Assembly (NCBI GenBank): GCA_902795715.1
Contig: CADBME010000012.1
Span: forward strand, 1 to 10,912
DNA: 10,912 nt
Source of the DNA: an uncultured Lachnospiraceae bacterium
GTDB taxonomy: Bacteria > Bacillota_A > Clostridia > Lachnospirales > Lachnospiraceae
Direction of reading: 5' to 3'
The notes beneath the pieces are model-generated. The model saw only the letters and a program-made list of their open reading frames with translations. It was not told the origin of the DNA and made no database searches. Below, one piece after another: positions 7,589 to 10,912 of the stretch (positions are counted from its first letter, which is position 1; the number at the start of each line of letters is the position of its first letter). A program made the position numbers and the translations under genes.

Positions 7589-8599
7589 CTAAGATGAGAT
7601 CCGGTCCGTAAGCCGGAACAAAAGCTCTTCTAATCCGATCCGGTCTCCGATGAGTCCGGATTTGATTCTGTTTTCGGTTTCCAGACAGGAATCCAGTATT
7701 TCTTCCAGACTTCCCACATCATATCCCCTCAGGAGCGCCCTGTTTTTCCTCACGACAAAGTCCCTGATTCCGGCAGCCCCTGCAATCTCTTTATCCGGTA
7801 TCCTCCTGTCAGTCATATCGCAGACGATGGTCATAATCCGGTATTGCCTGGTCATCATATAGAGGATTCGAAGGGGAGGTTCTTTCAGCAGAATCATTTC
7901 CCGGTAGCGGATTTTGACAAGGTCATGATTCCCTGCGGCTATGGCCTCCGTTAACTCGAAAATCTTATCCTCAATATCAGCAGGTACCAGGGCCAGGATA
8001 TCCTCCTGTCCTATCTCCTCTCTCTCCCCGCTATAAGCAATCAATTTGCAGACCTCTGCATTAAGCCGGTAGAGATCTTTGCCAACCCGGTCGACAAGGA
8101 AAGATGCATCTCTGGCAGAGATTTTTTTGCCGGCTCTCTTCAGCCAGCCGGCAATGTATTTTTTCATTTCCCCTTCGGTCAGGTCTTCCTTCTTTGCCTC
8201 CACGACATAACCCTTCTTCTTGATCCACTTATAGACAGAAGATCGTTTATCCACCTTTTCTTCTATGAGGATCATGCAGGTCGAATCCGGAAGCTTATCA
8301 AAGAGGGCTACAAGCTCCTCTTTCCCATCTTTTATGATACCGGTCGTATCCAGGACAATCACTCTCTTCTCACTAAAGAAAGGGAAACTGAGGGCCAGGT
8401 CAGATATTTCCCTGATGTCGACTCTGTCAAGCTCGTAGGGGTGATAATTCATGGTATCCCCCTCCGGCAGGAGGGCCTTAATCAGTGCCAGTCTGACCTG
8501 ATGAATGAGATATCCTTCATCTCCGGTCAGCAGATAGACCTTTTTAAAAGTATGGTCCCTGATATCTTTTTGTATATCTTTTGCAAATGATGTCGACAT
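7589..8599 (-). CDS. holA: DNA polymerase III delta subunit
   Basis: HolA (YqeN in Bacillus) is the clamp-loader subunit that opens the beta sliding clamp during replication. From ATG 8599 the protein has 336 residues, normal for the family. It begins MSTSFAKDIQKDIRDHTFKK, runs into VYLLTGDEGYLIHQV (the usual delta N-terminal strand and turn), and continues through VIVLDTTG and a middle domain to the C-terminal helical clamp-loader domain with FELTEAIAAGN and LLKEPPLRILYMMTRQYR. ATG 8599 fits the family start, but its ribosome site (AAGGAG) is about 13 nt away. An upstream ATG at 8647, with AAAGGA 9 nt before it, would add 16 residues and cannot be excluded. It lies 138 nt after comEC, the usual comEC-holA order. 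The protein ends just before a weak 7-bp hairpin that overlaps the stop. Confidence 0.95.
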   Translation of the reverse strand: MSTSFAKDIQKDIRDHTFKKVYLLTGDEGYLIHQVRLALIKALLPEGDTMNYHPYELDRVDIREISDLALSFPFFSEKRVIVLDTTGIIKDGKEELVALFDKLPDSTCMILIEEKVDKRSSVYKWIKKKGYVVEAKKEDLTEGEMKKYIAGWLKRAGKKISARDASFLVDRVGKDLYRLNAEVCKLIAYSGEREEIGQEDILALVPADIEDKIFELTEAIAAGNHDLVKIRYREMILLKEPPLRILYMMTRQYRIMTIVCDMTDRRIPDKEIAGAAGIRDFVVRKNRALLRGYDVGSLEEILDSCLETENRIKSGLIGDRIGLEELLFRLTDRISS

Positions 8600-8737
8600 G
8601 GTGATTGTGATTCTCCTTTTCAATCGGAATAGTCCTTCTGATATCATGCTACCAAATCCTTTCACAATCATCAATACTTTTTCTTGTCGACCTTCAGCCC
8701 TCTTCCCGCATTGATCAAAAATCAGGTCACCTCTACA

Positions 8738-10912
8738 TCACTTCCAGTAGCTGATCCTGGTCTTTATCCCATCGGTTTTAAGGCAGATGGCTCCTCCCCA
8801 TTTACTGCACAGGATTTTCCGGGATCCACAGTTCCTGAGGCGGGCAAGGGTCGTCTCTGCCGGATGACCGTACCTGTTTTTTCTCCCTGCGCTGATTCCC
8901 ACACAGGCCGGCCTGATCTCAGCCAGAATCCGGTCCGTGGAACTGTGGGGAGACCCGTGATGGGCACATTTTAAAAAAGTGACACCATCCTTCATCATGG
9001 GATAAGCCATCGGACTTCCTCTCTTTTTTTTCTTTATCCAGGCTGCAATCTCATTCTCTTCCTCCTCCCCTATATCTCCGGTAAATAAGCTGTCGAAATC
9101 TTTCCAGACCATGTAGAGAACGACCGATCGGGCATTTCTGTCCCTCTCCTGTTCGTGTGACGGAGAATCGGTTGAAACCATATGAGGTGACGTGATGCTT
9201 TCGGGCGGATTTATACACTCCAGGCTCACCTCTCCCAGACGAAAGCTGTCCCCTCTGGCCAGAGTTCGGACCGGTGTTCCCTTTTCCCTTGCCAGCTTCA
9301 GGATTTCCCGGCGGTTTGGGTCATCCAGGTCAGGGTCATTGCCGACGAGAAGACATCCAATAGGATAACCGGACTTGAGGATGTCCCGGATTCCTGATAT
9401 ATGATCTTCATCAAAATGAGTGATGACAACTCCATCCAGATGGGCCAGCCCGTAGTATTTCAAGGCGGGAAGGAGAGTATACCTGCCGATTTCTTTCTCT
9501 GATGAGCTTCCGCTGTCGATCAGGAGACTTGACCCGTCGGGTCCCATGACCAGGATGCTGTCCCCCTGTCCTACACTGAGCATGGTTATATCAAGGATCT
9601 GCCCGGAGGGAAGGGAGAAAACAATCAAAACTATAACTGCTCCCGCAAATAGTCTTCTCCATGCTCTCTGATACCAGAGATAGAAAATGATGAATTCCAG
9701 GCCATAGATCAGGCCGATCTGCCAAAGGCTCAGATGTCCGGTCACGATCAGAGCGGCCGGTATCCTCCGGACCAGAACAAAGAGGAAATGAAAAAGCCGG
9801 ATAATGAAGGCAGCCGGCCAGCAGACAGGAATGGCAGCGGTCTCAAAAAAACAACCGACAGAGTTCAGGAAAACCCTGACTGCTGATCCTGACAAATAGA
9901 GAATCCCTCCCGCCAGAGCGGACATCATGAGAGGGACCATGGCCGGCAGGATCAGAAGATTGAGCAAAATACTGAAAGGGGACCACTCATAGTAGAGGGC
10001 CATTATAACCGGTCCGGCAGCAGCAGACAAAATCAGACTGGAGAAAAAGGATTCTTTCAGATTTCCCGCTATTTCCCGGGGACACAGGGAAACCATTCTT
10101 TTATAGAGCGATCTCTCCCTCTTTCTCCTTTTTTCTTTCTCTGCAGTCCCTGTACAAATCTCTCCTCCCCTTTTTCTTCTTAATTCCAAAGCCCGGGGTA
10201 ATATCATACCGATGATAAAGATATAGAGAAAAGAAATAATACAGCCTCCATCCAGGAGTCTGAATGGAGACTCGGCCAGCATGAGGATCATGGCAAGAGA
10301 CATGGCTGATACCATATCATACTCTGCCCCCACATACTCAGCAAAAAGAAAGGTGGAAAACATGAGAGATGCACGGACCAGGGAGGAACCGCCGGATACG
10401 ATCAGACCATAAAAAATAATGACAAAGAAGCTTATGATGCAGCTTAGGCCATAAGTCTTTTTCCTTTTTCTCAAAAAGCGGAAGACTCTGCCTGCTATAA
10501 TAGAAACATGAAGTCCCGACAGACTCAGCAGATGTGCTGCCCCGTTTTCTTCATAAAGCGTCCTCTCTTCCTGGGGAAGGTCGGATTGATCCCCTAAAAC
10601 CATAGCCTTTAAGAGAGCCTCTTCGGTGGGCTTGAAAAACTTCCCGTAAAACTGAGCAAGCCTCCTCTGAATCCGGTAGCCGATTCCGGGAAAGGAAAGC
10701 AGAGGACGTTTGACAATCCTGGCCTGATTTGCCCTGAAAGCCGTCCGAATCCCCTCAGACAGGCGATGAATTTTCACAGGAAAGGAGCCGGGATTTTCAA
10801 CCTCTTCCAGAGGGACAAGGGTTCCGGATGCCTGGATTTCATCTCCGGGAAGAAGGTCATCTGACAGACCTGTCAGAATACATTTGCCGGAAAGGGGGCG
10901 GGGATTTCCCGA
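8738..10912 (-). CDS. comEC: ComEC/Rec2 competence channel, 5' end outside window
   Basis: The frame is open to the window edge and gives the last 724 residues of ComEC, the inner-membrane channel that takes up single-stranded DNA in natural transformation. The visible part starts near the end of the N-terminal OB-like domain (GDEIQASGTLVPLEE and NPGSF). The Competence domain follows, with its hallmark near LLKAMVLGDQSDL and AAHLLSLSGLHVS, and then several hydrophobic membrane segments broken by an Arg/Lys-rich loop (ELRRKRGGE through EKEKRRKRERS). The C-terminal metallo-beta-lactamase-like domain has LSVGQGDSILV, the metal motif THFDEDH, FTGDIG and CAHHGSPHSS, and ends RISYWK. The metal-binding motifs are complete, so the enzyme domain looks intact. 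Apparent internal starts such as GTG 10777 are not the true start. Presence of comEC alone does not prove competence. Confidence 0.96.
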   Translation of the reverse strand, partial: SGNPRPLSGKCILTGLSDDLLPGDEIQASGTLVPLEEVENPGSFPVKIHRLSEGIRTAFRANQARIVKRPLLSFPGIGYRIQRRLAQFYGKFFKPTEEALLKAMVLGDQSDLPQEERTLYEENGAAHLLSLSGLHVSIIAGRVFRFLRKRKKTYGLSCIISFFVIIFYGLIVSGGSSLVRASLMFSTFLFAEYVGAEYDMVSAMSLAMILMLAESPFRLLDGGCIISFLYIFIIGMILPRALELRRKRGGEICTGTAEKEKRRKRERSLYKRMVSLCPREIAGNLKESFFSSLILSAAAGPVIMALYYEWSPFSILLNLLILPAMVPLMMSALAGGILYLSGSAVRVFLNSVGCFFETAAIPVCWPAAFIIRLFHFLFVLVRRIPAALIVTGHLSLWQIGLIYGLEFIIFYLWYQRAWRRLFAGAVIVLIVFSLPSGQILDITMLSVGQGDSILVMGPDGSSLLIDSGSSSEKEIGRYTLLPALKYYGLAHLDGVVITHFDEDHISGIRDILKSGYPIGCLLVGNDPDLDDPNRREILKLAREKGTPVRTLARGDSFRLGEVSLECINPPESITSPHMVSTDSPSHEQERDRNARSVVLYMVWKDFDSLFTGDIGEEEENEIAAWIKKKKRGSPMAYPMMKDGVTFLKCAHHGSPHSSTDRILAEIRPACVGISAGRKNRYGHPAETTLARLRNCGSRKILCSKWGGAICLKTDGIKTRISYWK

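Noticed and set aside
7582..7599. 7-bp hairpin at the holA stop as a terminator
   Set aside because: It has no T-run after it on the minus strand and overlaps coding sequence, so it is too weak to call.
7405..7611. Plus-strand frame in the holA-rpsT gap, with an internal MAKNRK start at 7441
   Set aside because: There is no ribosome binding site before either start, it runs through the minus-strand rpsT promoter and ends inside holA. The minus-strand frame at 7553 has far better start signals.
8600..8737. A promoter for holA (TTGATG-N17-TAGCAT near 8674-8646)
   Set aside because: The hexamers are only moderate, and comEC-holA co-transcription is equally likely, so the evidence was too thin to list.
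10777..10912. Treating GTG 10777 as the start of comEC
   Set aside because: The same frame continues upstream with ComEC-like sequence (GDEIQASGTL and NPGSF), so the gene simply runs off the window.

Overview
All nine recognisable genes in this window lie on the minus strand, so transcription runs from high to low coordinates. The order is comEC (5' end cut off by the window), holA, rpsT, lepA, an unrecognised 174-residue gene, hemW, hrcA, grpE and dnaK (3' end cut off). This is a well-known housekeeping and heat-shock neighbourhood of Firmicutes. AGGAGG-type ribosome binding sites, sigma-A promoters with 17-bp spacers, a perfect CIRCE operator and middling base composition all fit a Clostridia member. 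Lachnospiraceae is my best guess, from the general look of the proteins rather than from any comparison run here. No tRNA, rRNA, CRISPR array, insertion sequence, phage gene or obvious foreign island is visible.

Layout by region. From 10912 to 8738 is ComEC, the DNA-uptake channel with a C-terminal metallo-beta-lactamase-like domain. From 8599 to 7589 is the DNA polymerase III delta subunit. The 306-bp gap between holA and rpsT holds a short open frame (7553-7482) with a strong ribosome binding site. Its peptide reads like the first residues of a short-chain dehydrogenase and then stops, so it is probably a gene remnant. A strong promoter for rpsT (7396-7424) and a leader of about 100 nt follow. 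rpsT (S20) starts at TTG and ends in a strong intrinsic terminator (6995-6959). lepA (EF4), the unknown gene and hemW follow closely and probably form one transcript. The hrcA-grpE-dnaK heat-shock operon has its own sigma-A promoter and a perfect CIRCE element. A second perfect palindrome covers the -10 box of that promoter.

How the genes work together. HrcA, GrpE and DnaK form the autoregulated class I heat-shock circuit: HrcA binds CIRCE, and GrpE recycles nucleotide on DnaK. LepA and S20 belong to translation, HolA to replication, HemW to haem handling, and ComEC to competence. The sporulation genes gpr and spoIIP, which lie between rpsT and lepA in Bacillus subtilis and many clostridia, are absent here. 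This hints at loss of sporulation or relocation of those genes.

The window is mostly ordinary, and I do not see a convincing new multi-gene system. The points most worth a second look are the palindrome over the hrcA -10 box, the SDR-like 23-codon remnant, the missing gpr-spoIIP pair with a terminator lying almost against lepA, and the unknown gene inside the lepA-hemW operon. Several starts were set by ribosome binding sites and differ from the longest open frames: lepA at TTG 6919, rpsT at TTG 7282, hrcA at ATG 3255, hemW at ATG 4547, and holA at ATG 8599 (least certain).
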